Assembly (NCBI RefSeq): GCF_017471675.1
Contig: NZ_JAFUSK010000068.1
Location: forward strand, 1-64,000
Length of the DNA: 64,000 nt
Reading direction: 5' to 3'
Source: Pseudobutyrivibrio sp.
GTDB taxonomy: Bacteria > Bacillota > Clostridia > Lachnospirales > Lachnospiraceae
A program made the position numbers and the translations under genes. The notes below the pieces were generated by a model. That model was not told the DNA's origin, did no database searches, and was given only the letters and a program-made list of their open reading frames with translations. Positions 21,412-30,949 of this stretch are shown here, one piece after another; the stretch's first letter is position 1; each line of letters opens with the position of its first letter.

Positions 21412-22938
21412 ATGAAAGAAAAGAAACTAGGACTTATGTCCCTCATTCTGATGATTTTTACATCAGTATATGGGTTTAACAATATCCCACGTTCTTATTA
21501 TTTGATGGGATATGCAGCAATCCCTTGGTTCGTAATTGCCGGAATCCTGTTCTTTATTCCATTTGCATTTATGGTAGCAGAATTTGGTTCAGCATTCCGT
21601 GAAGAGACAGGCGGTATGTACTCTTGGATGGAAAAGTCAGTAGGACCTAAGTATGCATTTATCGGTACATTTATGTGGTATACATCTTATGTGCTTTGGA
21701 TGGTTAATGTATCATCAGGTATCTGGGTTCCAGTATCTAATGTTATTTTTGGTGAAGATAACACAGCTACATGGTCATTATTTGGTTCAGAGCTTTTATC
21801 AGGCTCAAGACTTCTTGGCCTTATGGCAGTAATCTTTTTCATCTTTATCACATACTTTGATTCAAAGGGAATTGATAAGATTAGCAAGGTTACATCTGTT
21901 GGTGGTACAGCAGTGCTTGTAATTAACATTATGGTAGTTGTTGGTTCAATTGTTATGATTATCGCAAGACATGGTCAGCTAGAGCAGCCATTCCTTGGTA
22001 GAGAATCCCTTGAGGTTCCACTTAACGTGGCATACCAGGGCAACCCAATTATGATTTTGTCATTTATTGTATATGCACTTTTTGCTTACGGCGGAATTGA
22101 GGCTGTTGGTGGTCTTGTTGACAAGACAGAGAATCCTAAGAAGACATTCCCTAAGGCAATTGTTTCAGCAGCACTTGTAATCGTTGTTGGATATGCACTT
22201 TTGATTCTTCTTGTAGGTTCATTTACAAACTACAGTGAAATCCTTGGTGAAGATAACATCACACTTGGTAACGTATCTTATGTAATTATGTCAAACTTTG
22301 CAGCAGCATTTGGTAAGGCATTTGGTGCAACAGAGGCTACACAGATTGCACTTGCTCATGGATTTGCAAGAGTTTACGCACTTATCATGCTTCTTGCACT
22401 TATGGGTGCAATGTTTACACTTGTTTATTCACCACTTAAGCAGATTATCGATGGAACTGAAAAAGAGCTTTGGCCAGGCAAGATGGGTGAGATTGAAGCC
22501 GATGGTATGCCAAAGAACGCTATGTGGATTCAGTGCGCAATTGTATGTGTAATGATTCTTCTTGTTTCATTCGGTGGAGATACAATGCAGCAGTTCTTCG
22601 TAATACTTACTGCAATGGTAAATGTTGGAATGACAGTTCCTTATATGTTCATTTCATTTGCATTCCCTAAGTTTAAGAAGATGAAGGGTGTAGATAGAAG
22701 CTTTGAAGTTTACAAGTCTCAGAAATCAGCAAACTTCTGGGGATATGTTGTTACACTTACACTTTTATTTGCAAATGTATTTGCAATTATCCAGCCAGCA
22801 CTTGATGGAGATTTCAAGACAACATTCTGGTCACTTAGTGGACCTGTTATCTTTGGGTTAGCTGCATGGATTATTTATACACGCTACGAGAAGAAAAAGA
22901 AGGTAAAGTCTAAAGATTCTGTGAAATCAGTTGCGTAA
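21412..22938 (+). CDS. yjeM: APC-family amino acid permease (YjeM-like)
   Basis: ATG 21412 behind AAAGGAAG gives 508 residues with about 12 membrane helices. The N terminus (KLGLMSLILMIFTSVYGFNN IPRSYYLMG) and EETGGMYSWMEKSVGPKYAF are typical for the glutamate:GABA antiporter branch of the APC family and especially YjeM. It would exchange or import an amino acid across the membrane. The strong bias to CTT, GCA and ACA codons suggests high expression. It seems to be a single gene with its own promoter. Substrate not known; symbol by similarity only. Confidence 0.82.
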   Translation: MKEKKLGLMSLILMIFTSVYGFNNIPRSYYLMGYAAIPWFVIAGILFFIPFAFMVAEFGSAFREETGGMYSWMEKSVGPKYAFIGTFMWYTSYVLWMVNVSSGIWVPVSNVIFGEDNTATWSLFGSELLSGSRLLGLMAVIFFIFITYFDSKGIDKISKVTSVGGTAVLVINIMVVVGSIVMIIARHGQLEQPFLGRESLEVPLNVAYQGNPIMILSFIVYALFAYGGIEAVGGLVDKTENPKKTFPKAIVSAALVIVVGYALLILLVGSFTNYSEILGEDNITLGNVSYVIMSNFAAAFGKAFGATEATQIALAHGFARVYALIMLLALMGAMFTLVYSPLKQIIDGTEKELWPGKMGEIEADGMPKNAMWIQCAIVCVMILLVSFGGDTMQQFFVILTAMVNVGMTVPYMFISFAFPKFKKMKGVDRSFEVYKSQKSANFWGYVVTLTLLFANVFAIIQPALDGDFKTTFWSLSGPVIFGLAAWIIYTRYEKKKKVKSKDSVKSVA

Positions 22939-22987
22939 AATTTAAAATGATTATATTCTGTCATCAAAGGGAAACAGGAGGCAGAAT

Positions 22988-24463
22988 ATGAGTTTAAAAG
23001 AAAAACATATTTTTGAAAGTAACAAATTAGCCTTTTGGTTCGCGATTATTGTCCAAATATTTCAATTATTGGCAACAGTATTATATGCGGATCAAAGAGT
23101 TGGATTCGTAAACACAGCATTTATGGCTACATGCCAGGCGATTGTTTTTGCCATTAGTATATATGGGTTTGCCCGTTATAGTCACAGGACCAGGGGCAGA
23201 TATATTCTGATGGGCTGCCTGGTGTGTAGCTATTTTGTTACCATGATTGGTTCTGTTCACATCACATACATGTGGGCATTTGGACCAGTAATCCTAATGA
23301 ATACACTTCTGTTTACGGACACTACTGTTACCATAGTTGCTTCCATAGCAACAACGGTGATTAACATTTTGTACGTTCCATTATTCTATAAGTATTCAGT
23401 AGAAGTGGCTGATCGCCATTGGGCAGTACTTACAGATGCTATTTTTATGGTGTTAGTATCCCTTGCAAGCATTGCCTATGTAAGGCAGAATGAAAGACAA
23501 AATAAAGAGACTATAGATGAGATAGAATCTGCAGCCGAAAAGCAGCAGGAAAGTGCCAAAATTATGGCAACCACTGGCTCTCAGATAGCAGCTAAGCTAG
23601 AGGATGCTAATGATGCCATGGAATCACTGGCTGACAAGGTAAGCTCAAGTGCCGATGCGGCTGAGCAGATTAGCCAGTCTATCACAATGACAGCTGAGGC
23701 TATTCAGACTCAGACAGAGATGAATTCTAATATTACAGAATCCTTAGAGCAGATTGCCCACCAGGCTAGGGCAATGCGCAGAAATTCTGATGAAGTTACA
23801 GGAAACATTAGCGAAGGTAATGCGCTTATTGAGGAGCTGAGGGCTAAATCAGATGAAGCATCTACCATCAATGCAGAGACTGCTACCATGACAGGGGAGC
23901 TTCAGGAATCAGCTGCTACTGTCAAGGATATTGTAGGAACCATTCTTGATATTTCAGGTCAGACCAATCTGCTTGCCCTTAATGCATCTATCGAGGCAGC
24001 CAGAGCTGGTGAGGCAGGCAAGGGCTTTGCGGTTGTAGCTGATGAAATCAGGGCATTGTCTGAGCATACAAAGGAATCTGCAGAAGAGATAGCATCTACA
24101 ATTGATGATTTGATTAAGCGAGTAGATACTGCATCTGCTAATATGCAAAGAAGTGTTGATTCTGCAACAGAGCAAAGCGAAATGATTGTGGAGACAGGTG
24201 AGAAGTTTGAAATCATTCTTGAAAAGATTACAGATTTAAGTAGGCGCGTTGCTGCTATATCAGATAACGTGGAAGGCTGTGTTGATGCTAATGGCAAGGT
24301 AATGGATGCCATCAGCAATCTGTCTGCCACATCAGAAGAGGTGGCTGCATCTTCTGAATCCAGCATCACTATTAGCAAGGATTGCGAGAGTGATATGGAG
24401 GTTACCAAGAATATCCTTCATGAGATTTTGCAGATTTCCAGAAAAGGAATTAAAAATATATAA
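22988..24463 (+). CDS. Methyl-accepting chemotaxis protein with six-helix membrane sensor
   Basis: The 491-residue protein has about six N-terminal membrane helices (residues about 14-165) and no sizeable outside domain or HAMP. The cytoplasmic signalling domain (about 175-491) carries the conserved hairpin tip [32 protein letters not shown] (about 320-350), which binds CheW and CheA. A sensor buried in the membrane suggests detection of membrane state, light or a hydrophobic signal, which is inference. The start at 22988 has CAGGAGG. It fits with the flagellar cluster at the end of the window. A structured RNA candidate follows its stop immediately. Confidence 0.9.
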   Translation: MSLKEKHIFESNKLAFWFAIIVQIFQLLATVLYADQRVGFVNTAFMATCQAIVFAISIYGFARYSHRTRGRYILMGCLVCSYFVTMIGSVHITYMWAFGPVILMNTLLFTDTTVTIVASIATTVINILYVPLFYKYSVEVADRHWAVLTDAIFMVLVSLASIAYVRQNERQNKETIDEIESAAEKQQESAKIMATTGSQIAAKLEDANDAMESLADKVSSSADAAEQISQSITMTAEAIQTQTEMNSNITESLEQIAHQARAMRRNSDEVTGNISEGNALIEELRAKSDEASTINAETATMTGELQESAATVKDIVGTILDISGQTNLLALNASIEAARAGEAGKGFAVVADEIRALSEHTKESAEEIASTIDDLIKRVDTASANMQRSVDSATEQSEMIVETGEKFEIILEKITDLSRRVAAISDNVEGCVDANGKVMDAISNLSATSEEVAASSESSITISKDCESDMEVTKNILHEILQISRKGIKNI

Positions 24464-24613
24464 AGTTTCCCGAGAATCATCCGATAACTAAGATATAAAA
24501 CAAAAAGAGTTGTCCAAAGCTTTCGGAACAATTCTCCATTATCCGATTTGGCAGAGGTCTTACCGGTTGATGTGAAGTGAAGTAATCTTTAGGATGATTC
24601 GTGAAAGGAAACT
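24464..24613 (+). ncRNA. Candidate structured RNA (possible 6S-like) with long closing stem
   Basis: AGTTTCC (24464-24470) pairs with GGAAACT (24607-24613), and GAATCATCC (24474-24482) pairs with GGATGATTC (24592-24600), forming a 16-bp closing helix with an internal loop over about 110 nt. Inside is a hairpin GAGTTGTCC/GGAACAATTC. A strong terminator follows at 24643 and the next gene has its own promoter, so the RNA seems independent. Length and rod-like closing stem recall 6S RNA, but no diagnostic motif was checked. Confidence 0.45.
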
Positions 24614-24642
24614 AGATATGCAATTAACAGTCATTGGATAGG

Positions 24643-24686
24643 GGCTGCTTTCTAATTTTAAGAATTGGAAGGCAGCTCATTTTTTG
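24643..24686 (+). terminator. Terminator after the RNA candidate
   Basis: GCTGCTTTCTAATT pairs with AATTGGAAGGCAGC (G-U pairs included), followed by ATTTTTTG. Confidence 0.8.
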
Positions 24687-24693
24687 CTATAAT
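24665..24693 (+). promoter_or_regulatory. Promoter of the aminotransferase gene
   Basis: TTGGAA, a 17-bp spacer and TATAAT; the -35 lies inside the preceding terminator stem. Confidence 0.6.
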
Positions 24694-24731
24694 CAGTTTA
24701 ATGATTTAAAGCGATAGAGAGGATGATGATT

Positions 24732-25925
24732 ATGGTTATTTCAAAGAATATGGAAAGCCTTGTGGCTGGTAGTTCGGTAATTAGAAAGTTATTTGAGGAA
24801 GGATTGCAGATGGCTCAGGTAGTGGGCAAGGAGAATGTGTATGATTTCAGCCTGGGAAATCCTGCATCACCTGTACCAGATGAGGTTAAGGCTGCAATAA
24901 ATGATGTGCTTGCAAACAACAGCGAAGCCTATGTCCACGGCTACATGAAAAACGCAGGCTTTGATGAGACTAGGGAAGCGGTGGCAAATCATCTTAATAA
25001 AAGCTTTGCCATGGACTATGATAAGGACGATATCATTATGACAGTAGGTGCAGCAGGCGCTATGAACTGCATCTTCAGGGCAATGCTAAATACAGATGAT
25101 GAGGTTATTGCCTTTGCTCCATTCTTTGGAGAATATAAAAACTACGCAGCTAACTTCGGTGGAAAGCTTGTGGTAGTTCCAGCCAGTTTGCCAGATTTTG
25201 ACCTTAATTTAGATGAGCTTGAAAACAAGATTACCGAGAAAACAAAATGTATCATTGTAAATAATCCTAATAATCCATCAGGTAGAATCTATCCTAAGGA
25301 AACTATTGAAAAGCTAAACGAAATAATTGTAAAGGCTGAGGAGAAGGTGGGACATCCTATTTATGTGCTTTGCGATGAGCCATACAGAGAGCTTGCCTAC
25401 GATAACACTCCTGTGCCATATATTCCATCAATTATCAAAAACAGCATCTACATCTACTCCTATAGTAAGACTTTGTCTTTGCCGGGAGAGCGTATTGGAT
25501 ACCTGGCGTTATCTAAGGAGGCAGATGGATACAGTGAGCTTATAGGAGCTCTTGTTGTAGCAAACAGATGCTTGGGCTATGTAAATGCCCCATCCTTATT
25601 CCAGCTTGTGATAGGCAGATGCCAGGATGTGGGAGTGGATTTGGACTTCTATGATAGAAACAGAAAATTGCTTTATAACAAGCTGACAGAGCTTGGCTTT
25701 GAAGTGGTTAAGCCAGAGGGAGCCTTCTATCTACTTGTAAAATCACCATTTGAAGATGAAAATGAGTTTGTAGAGCTTGGCAAGAAACAGCATATAATCA
25801 TGGTTTCTACAACTACATTCGGCTGCCCTGGTTATGTAAGAATCGCTTATTGTGTTGATTACAAAATGATAGAAAGATCAATAAGTGCATTTGAAAGATT
25901 GGCAATTGAATGCAATATTAGATAA
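24732..25925 (+). CDS. PLP-dependent aminotransferase (class I/II)
   Basis: Of several ATGs, 24732 lies nine bases from AGAGAGG and is preferred, giving 397 residues. The fold-type I signs are FSLGNPASPVPDEVKAAI, NNPNNPSGRIY (about 180), CDEPYRELAY and the PLP-lysine motif YSYSKTLSLPGERIGY (about 245). It transfers amino groups between an amino acid and a keto acid, most likely in the aspartate/alanine aminotransferase group. It is a single gene with its own promoter. Substrate cannot be fixed. Confidence 0.88.
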   Translation: MVISKNMESLVAGSSVIRKLFEEGLQMAQVVGKENVYDFSLGNPASPVPDEVKAAINDVLANNSEAYVHGYMKNAGFDETREAVANHLNKSFAMDYDKDDIIMTVGAAGAMNCIFRAMLNTDDEVIAFAPFFGEYKNYAANFGGKLVVVPASLPDFDLNLDELENKITEKTKCIIVNNPNNPSGRIYPKETIEKLNEIIVKAEEKVGHPIYVLCDEPYRELAYDNTPVPYIPSIIKNSIYIYSYSKTLSLPGERIGYLALSKEADGYSELIGALVVANRCLGYVNAPSLFQLVIGRCQDVGVDLDFYDRNRKLLYNKLTELGFEVVKPEGAFYLLVKSPFEDENEFVELGKKQHIIMVSTTTFGCPGYVRIAYCVDYKMIERSISAFERLAIECNIR

Positions 25926-26024
25926 ATAGATTAAATTGGGTAGTAAGCAACATAAATATTTTAAAGTTTATTCACAATTTAATGGTAGTATAACCCTATC
26001 GAATTATGTTTAGGGGTATTACTT

Positions 26025-29000
26025 ATGGACAAGATTGGTCAGCTTAAGAATAATCATGATGATTTAACAGGCTTGTTAGAAAAGCAAAGCTTCTATATTT
26101 GCGCTCAAGAACTGATCGATACAGCTGGTGACATCAAAGAACTTGCCTTCATTTTCTTTGATATGGATAATTTTAAGCTGTTTAATGCAAACTATGGATT
26201 TGAAAAGGGCGATGATCTACTTGTAGAAATTGCTAAGATAATACAAGAAGTATGCGAAAATCAGCTTGTCGCAAGATTTTCCGGGGACCATTTTGTTGTC
26301 TGCACTAATAAAGCTCAAATTATAAATTCTATAGCAGAAATACAGATTAGAGTTAAAAAGATACAAAAGAATATTAATTTGGAATTAAAAGCTGGTATAT
26401 ATGTATTGGATGGGGCTATAACAGACGCCATCAGATGTAGTGACAGGGCAAGAATGGCCTGCGCCAGCATCAAGAAAAAATACGATGTTTCTTATAAATT
26501 CTACGATGAAGAGCTGGGGGGCTCTTTAATTCGTAAGCAATATATTCTGGATAATCTGGATGAAGCGCTAGAACAGGGCTATATCAAGGTTTATTATCAA
26601 CCGATAGTTCGTGCTCTAAGTGGTGAAGTGTGTGCCTGCGAGGCTTTGGTTAGGTGGATAGACCCTGTTAAGGGAATAGTATACCCAAATGAATTTATTT
26701 CTGTACTAGAGGAATATAGATTTGTTTACAAGCTTGACAGTTATGTTATTGAGCAGGTTTTCAAGGATATCGCAAGATTGCGAGATGAGGGAAAGCCATC
26801 TATTCCAATTTCTATTAATCTATCCAGGATAGATTTTGAAGCTCTTGATATTGTTCCATATATCGATGAATTAGCAGCTAAATATAACATCAATCCCAAT
26901 CTGTGTCATTTTGAGATAACAGAAGGGGTTTTGATGGAAAATCCTCACTTTATACAAAAGCAAATTCGGCGCCTGAGAGATAAAGGTTATGGCGTATGGA
27001 TGGATGATTTTGGAAGTGGATACTCTTCACTTAATGTTCTAAAGAATTTTGAGTTTGACCTGGTAAAAATTGACATGGAATTTTTGCGGGATTTTGACTC
27101 TTCTGATGATGGGAAAATCATAATCAAACATTTGATTTCTATGATAAAAAACTTAGGCTTTCATACTCTTGCAGAGGGTGTTGAAAGTCCAGAACAATAT
27201 GAATTTCTTAAAGGTCTTGGATGTGAATTAATTCAAGGCTATCTGATAGGCCGTCCTATGCCTTTAGGTGAGGGCATGGCAATTCTAGATAGATTAGGCA
27301 TAAAATACGAAAGCATCGACGATAGAGAATTTTATAACATAGTTGGAAAAATCGATTTATTAAAACAGAATCCTCTTGAAGGAGCGTGGAATTCTGTAGA
27401 GGCATATACACTTCCTTTGTCTATTGGAATTATAAAGAATGGCAAATGGAAATATATATATGCAAACGAAGGCTTCTACAGGGAAATGGCAATTCTAAAA
27501 AAGGAATCTTTGGAAGAAATGGAAGAATTGATAAATAACCCTGATTGGGGATGGCTCCAGCGGAATGCTTTTTGGGAGCTGTGTTTTTCCAGCAAAAAGA
27601 GTAATACAGTCAGGAGCATGGAATTTGTATCCCTGGGTCAAATTGTAAACATCAAAGTAAGGCATATAACCACCAATGTGCAAACAGGTGATGGGGCGTA
27701 TATTACAGCCATTAGGACACTATCCAAGATAGAAAATGATAGTATCGAACATAAAATCAGTATTATTAGCAATTATTTGTTCTCAATGTTTGAATGTATC
27801 GATATATTCGAGATTAATAATCGGTTTATGGAAAATATTTTTGTGACCGATGAGCGACTGCATGTGGAAACAAAGGGAAAATTGCCTAAAGATATTATTC
27901 AGTTAATAGCAAACGAGAAAGTTCATGAAGATGATAGAGAAATATTTCTCAGTCATATGAATATAAGCGACATAAAGGAGCGACTTGAAAAAGAGAAAAA
28001 TGGAATAGCAGTGAAATATCTTAGAATACTAAACAAGCATAAACAGTATGTATGGAAAGCAATAGTAGTTCGCCTGGTAAATTTTATGGAGAACGAAGTG
28101 ATGCTTGTTTGTGTAAAAGAAACCACTAACGACATTTCCAAGAATATGGATGCATACCTTAGAAGCGGCGAACTTGGAGTTTTTAACAGTTTTGATTTCC
28201 AAAGTGAAAATGCAGACCAGTATGCCTTGGATAATATCCTAAAGCTTATTCCAGTTGGAGTTTTTTGGAAGGATAAAGAACGAAGATTTGTGGGAGCAAA
28301 TAGAATGTTCTTAGATTATTACGGTTTTACATCGCTAGAGATGATTAAAGGCAAGACTGACGAGGATATGGGGTGGCACATTAATCCTGAGCCTTTTATG
28401 AAGGATGAGATAGACGTAATAACAGAAGGAAAAATAATAAAAAATGTAGAAGGCGAATGTATTGTAAATGGAGAAGTAAGAAAGATAGTAGCAAGTAAGC
28501 GTCCATTTATTGTGGATGGAGAAATTATCGGCCTCATTGGATTTTTTAGCGATGTGACAGAGCAATATGTGGAGAAATCAAAATTAGAAAATCTGTCTAA
28601 CACAGACGAGCTTACAGGCCTGCTAAACAGGAGGGCATTTGATTCAATTATTGAAAAGTACATAAGTCAATTTGAATTGGATGAAACAGATTTTGCACTT
28701 CTTATTATTGATATTGATAAATTTAAGCAAATAAATGATATGTACGGACATGATTTTGGTGACAGGGTGTTAAAGGAATCAGCTTCGATAATAAGAAATA
28801 TTACCTCAAATAGCAGTGTTGCTTTTAGAATTGGAGGGGATGAATTTGCAATACTTCATCAATACAAATCAGATGAAGAAATCAAAAGCATAATTCAAGA
28901 AATCTATATCAAATTCGTTAAAATCAATCGCATAGGAGGCATGGATATAAAGGTTAGGGCATCTGTAGGCGAAGCAGTGTATTCACTGAATAGGGAAGTG

Positions 29001-29060
29001 CACGCCTTATTAAATGAAGCAGATAGGAATATGTATCTAGATAAGGAGAAACATAAATAA
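26025..29060 (+). CDS. Cyclic di-GMP signalling protein: GGDEF-EAL-PAS-PAS-GGDEF
   Basis: This 1011-residue soluble protein starts with a diguanylate-cyclase-like domain (about 10-160) whose active loop is RFSGDHF instead of GGDEF, so it is probably inactive or regulatory. An EAL domain follows (about 185-425) with ACEALVRW, ITEGVL, MDDFGSGYSSL and LAEGVE, so the phosphodiesterase residues look intact. Then come two PAS-type regions (about 440-720 and 745-855) and a C-terminal cyclase domain with a perfect RIGGDEFAIL (about 935). Both making and breaking of c-di-GMP are possible. It lies upstream of the fructose operon, and flagella are encoded nearby, a common target of c-di-GMP. Confidence 0.88.
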   Translation: MDKIGQLKNNHDDLTGLLEKQSFYICAQELIDTAGDIKELAFIFFDMDNFKLFNANYGFEKGDDLLVEIAKIIQEVCENQLVARFSGDHFVVCTNKAQIINSIAEIQIRVKKIQKNINLELKAGIYVLDGAITDAIRCSDRARMACASIKKKYDVSYKFYDEELGGSLIRKQYILDNLDEALEQGYIKVYYQPIVRALSGEVCACEALVRWIDPVKGIVYPNEFISVLEEYRFVYKLDSYVIEQVFKDIARLRDEGKPSIPISINLSRIDFEALDIVPYIDELAAKYNINPNLCHFEITEGVLMENPHFIQKQIRRLRDKGYGVWMDDFGSGYSSLNVLKNFEFDLVKIDMEFLRDFDSSDDGKIIIKHLISMIKNLGFHTLAEGVESPEQYEFLKGLGCELIQGYLIGRPMPLGEGMAILDRLGIKYESIDDREFYNIVGKIDLLKQNPLEGAWNSVEAYTLPLSIGIIKNGKWKYIYANEGFYREMAILKKESLEEMEELINNPDWGWLQRNAFWELCFSSKKSNTVRSMEFVSLGQIVNIKVRHITTNVQTGDGAYITAIRTLSKIENDSIEHKISIISNYLFSMFECIDIFEINNRFMENIFVTDERLHVETKGKLPKDIIQLIANEKVHEDDREIFLSHMNISDIKERLEKEKNGIAVKYLRILNKHKQYVWKAIVVRLVNFMENEVMLVCVKETTNDISKNMDAYLRSGELGVFNSFDFQSENADQYALDNILKLIPVGVFWKDKERRFVGANRMFLDYYGFTSLEMIKGKTDEDMGWHINPEPFMKDEIDVITEGKIIKNVEGECIVNGEVRKIVASKRPFIVDGEIIGLIGFFSDVTEQYVEKSKLENLSNTDELTGLLNRRAFDSIIEKYISQFELDETDFALLIIDIDKFKQINDMYGHDFGDRVLKESASIIRNITSNSSVAFRIGGDEFAILHQYKSDEEIKSIIQEIYIKFVKINRIGGMDIKVRASVGEAVYSLNREVHALLNEADRNMYLDKEKHK

Positions 29061-29183
29061 CAGATTTTGTAATCTGAGGATTAGAAATATAGGCTAAAGT
29101 AAAAACCTGTACAAAATTGTATTATTTGATTTGTTAAAATTGACCGAATTTGATTATTTGTGACTATTTATGATTGAGTTTGA

Positions 29184-29212
29184 TTGCATGATTAAAGAAA
29201 TGATGTTATTCT
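29184..29212 (+). promoter_or_regulatory. Promoter and operator region of the fructose operon
   Basis: TTGCAT, 17 bp, TATTCT is a plausible promoter. TTTGATT or its complement AATCAAA recurs at several places from about 29127 to 29230, as expected for a DeoR-type repressor site. Confidence 0.45.
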
Positions 29213-29261
29213 ACTTTTAGAACAATCAAAAGTAATCGAAATTGTTCAAGGGGTGTTTGAG

Positions 29262-30014
29262 ATGCTTACAGAAGAACGAAGGACAAGAATAGTCGAAATA
29301 GTTAATGAAAAAAAGGCGGTATCAGTTAATGAGCTTGTGGAGCTCTTAGATACATCCGCTGCCACTATCCGTAGAGATATCACTGAATTAAACAGGGCAC
29401 AGCTTTTGGTTAAGGTTTTTGGTGGAGCTACTGCCAAGTCATCTTTGGATGTTAACACTAAGGAGGATGCAGTTGGACAGAAGGCTAAGAAGCATGTGGT
29501 TGAGAAGGATTTAATCAGTAGATACGCAGCCAGCCTTATTAATGATAATGATTTTGTTTATATAGATGCAGGCACTACAACACTTAGTTTGATTGATTAC
29601 ATAGAAAATCGAAATGCTAAATTTATTACAAATGGAGTTGTTCATGCCAAGAAGCTGATTGATAAAGGACTGGAAACAATCATGATTGGTGGACGTCTTA
29701 AAGCATCTACTGAAGCAGTTGTTGGTCCTGATTGTGTGGAATTTATCCGCAAGTATCATTTTACAAAGGCTTTTATGGGAACTAACGGAATTTCTATGGT
29801 TGCAGGCTATACTACTCCTGATGTGGATGAGGCTATGATTAAGACAGAAGCCATCAGACATGCTTACAAGTCTTACATCTTAGCAGACCATAGCAAGTTC
29901 GATCAGATTAACTCCGTTACCTTTGCGGCCATTAATGAATGTAACATCATTACAGATAAGCCTGCTGCTAAGGAATATATGAATCATACTGTTGTGAAAG
30001 TATGCGAGGAGTAA
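29262..30014 (+). CDS. fruR: DeoR-family repressor of the fructose operon
   Basis: ATG 29262 behind AAGGGG gives 250 residues. The N-terminal helix-turn-helix is RRTRIVEIVNEKKAVSVNEL with DTSAATIRRDITELNRAQLL. The C-terminal effector domain has FVYIDAGTTTLSLIDY, FITNGVVHAKKL and ADHSKFDQINSVTFAAI. Family repressors of fruK-fruA loci release DNA when fructose-1-phosphate is present. It heads the operon fruR-fruK-fruA (18 bp and 11 bp gaps). The family and context make the name safe. Confidence 0.9.
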   Translation: MLTEERRTRIVEIVNEKKAVSVNELVELLDTSAATIRRDITELNRAQLLVKVFGGATAKSSLDVNTKEDAVGQKAKKHVVEKDLISRYAASLINDNDFVYIDAGTTTLSLIDYIENRNAKFITNGVVHAKKLIDKGLETIMIGGRLKASTEAVVGPDCVEFIRKYHFTKAFMGTNGISMVAGYTTPDVDEAMIKTEAIRHAYKSYILADHSKFDQINSVTFAAINECNIITDKPAAKEYMNHTVVKVCEE

Positions 30015-30032
30015 TATTTAGGAGGAAAGCTA

Positions 30033-30938
30033 ATGATTTACACAGTTACTTTTAACCCTGCAATTGATTACGTTGTGCGTATGGATGGAGATTTACTCCC
30101 AGGTATGACTAACCGTTCCTCAAGTGAAGAGTACTACTTCGGAGGAAAGGGAATCAATGTTTCAATGGTTCTTTCAGAACTAGGTTTAAAAAGTACAGCA
30201 TTAGGTTTTATTGCTGGATTTACAGGTAATGCTATCAATGATGGCGTTAGGGCAGCCGGTATTGAGACAGATTTCATTGAATTAAAAGAAGGCCTTTCAA
30301 GAATCAATGTAAAGCTTAAAGGCACAGAAGAGACAGAAATAAATGCACAAGGACCTAAGATTGATGAGGATTCTCAGATAGCTCTTTACAATAAGCTTTC
30401 AAAGCTTGTGGAGGGTGATGTACTTATCCTTGCAGGTTCAATACCTAATTCACTTCCAGATGATGTTTATGAGAAAATCCTTTCTATGCTAGCTGGCAAG
30501 GGTATCGAATTCGTTGTTGATGCTACAAAGGATTTACTTACAAATGTGCTTAAGTATCATCCATTTTTAATAAAGCCAAACAATTTTGAGCTTGGCGAAA
30601 TCGTTGGTAAGATTCTTACTACTGACGATGAGATTTATGAGGGAGCTAAGAAGCTTCAGGAAATGGGCGCAAGAAACGTGCTTATTTCCATGGCAGGCAA
30701 CGGTGCCATGTTTGTAGATGAAAGTGGCAAGCGTTACCGCATTGGTGTTCCAAAGGGAAAGGTTAGAAATTCCGTTGGTGCAGGCGATTCCATGGTGGCA
30801 GGCTTCGTGGCAGGCTACATGAAATCAAATGATTATGAAACGGCTCTGAAAATGGGGACAGCAGCCGGTTCTGCAACAGCGTTCTCAGACGGCTTAGCAA
30901 AGGCCGCTGATATAGAAGAATTATATAAAGGTTTGTAG
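30033..30938 (+). CDS. fruK: 1-phosphofructokinase
   Basis: The 301-residue PfkB-family kinase begins MIYTVTFNPAIDYVVRMD. It has GGKGINVSMVLSELG (about 38-52, sugar site) and the C-terminal ATP/anion-hole signature VGAGDSMVAGFVAGY (about 245-260) with the catalytic Asp. It turns fructose-1-phosphate from the PTS into fructose-1,6-bisphosphate. The start behind AGGAGGAAAG is clear. It lies between the repressor and transporter genes of one operon. Confidence 0.95.
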   Translation: MIYTVTFNPAIDYVVRMDGDLLPGMTNRSSSEEYYFGGKGINVSMVLSELGLKSTALGFIAGFTGNAINDGVRAAGIETDFIELKEGLSRINVKLKGTEETEINAQGPKIDEDSQIALYNKLSKLVEGDVLILAGSIPNSLPDDVYEKILSMLAGKGIEFVVDATKDLLTNVLKYHPFLIKPNNFELGEIVGKILTTDDEIYEGAKKLQEMGARNVLISMAGNGAMFVDESGKRYRIGVPKGKVRNSVGAGDSMVAGFVAGYMKSNDYETALKMGTAAGSATAFSDGLAKAADIEELYKGL

Positions 30939-30949
30939 GAGGGAATATA

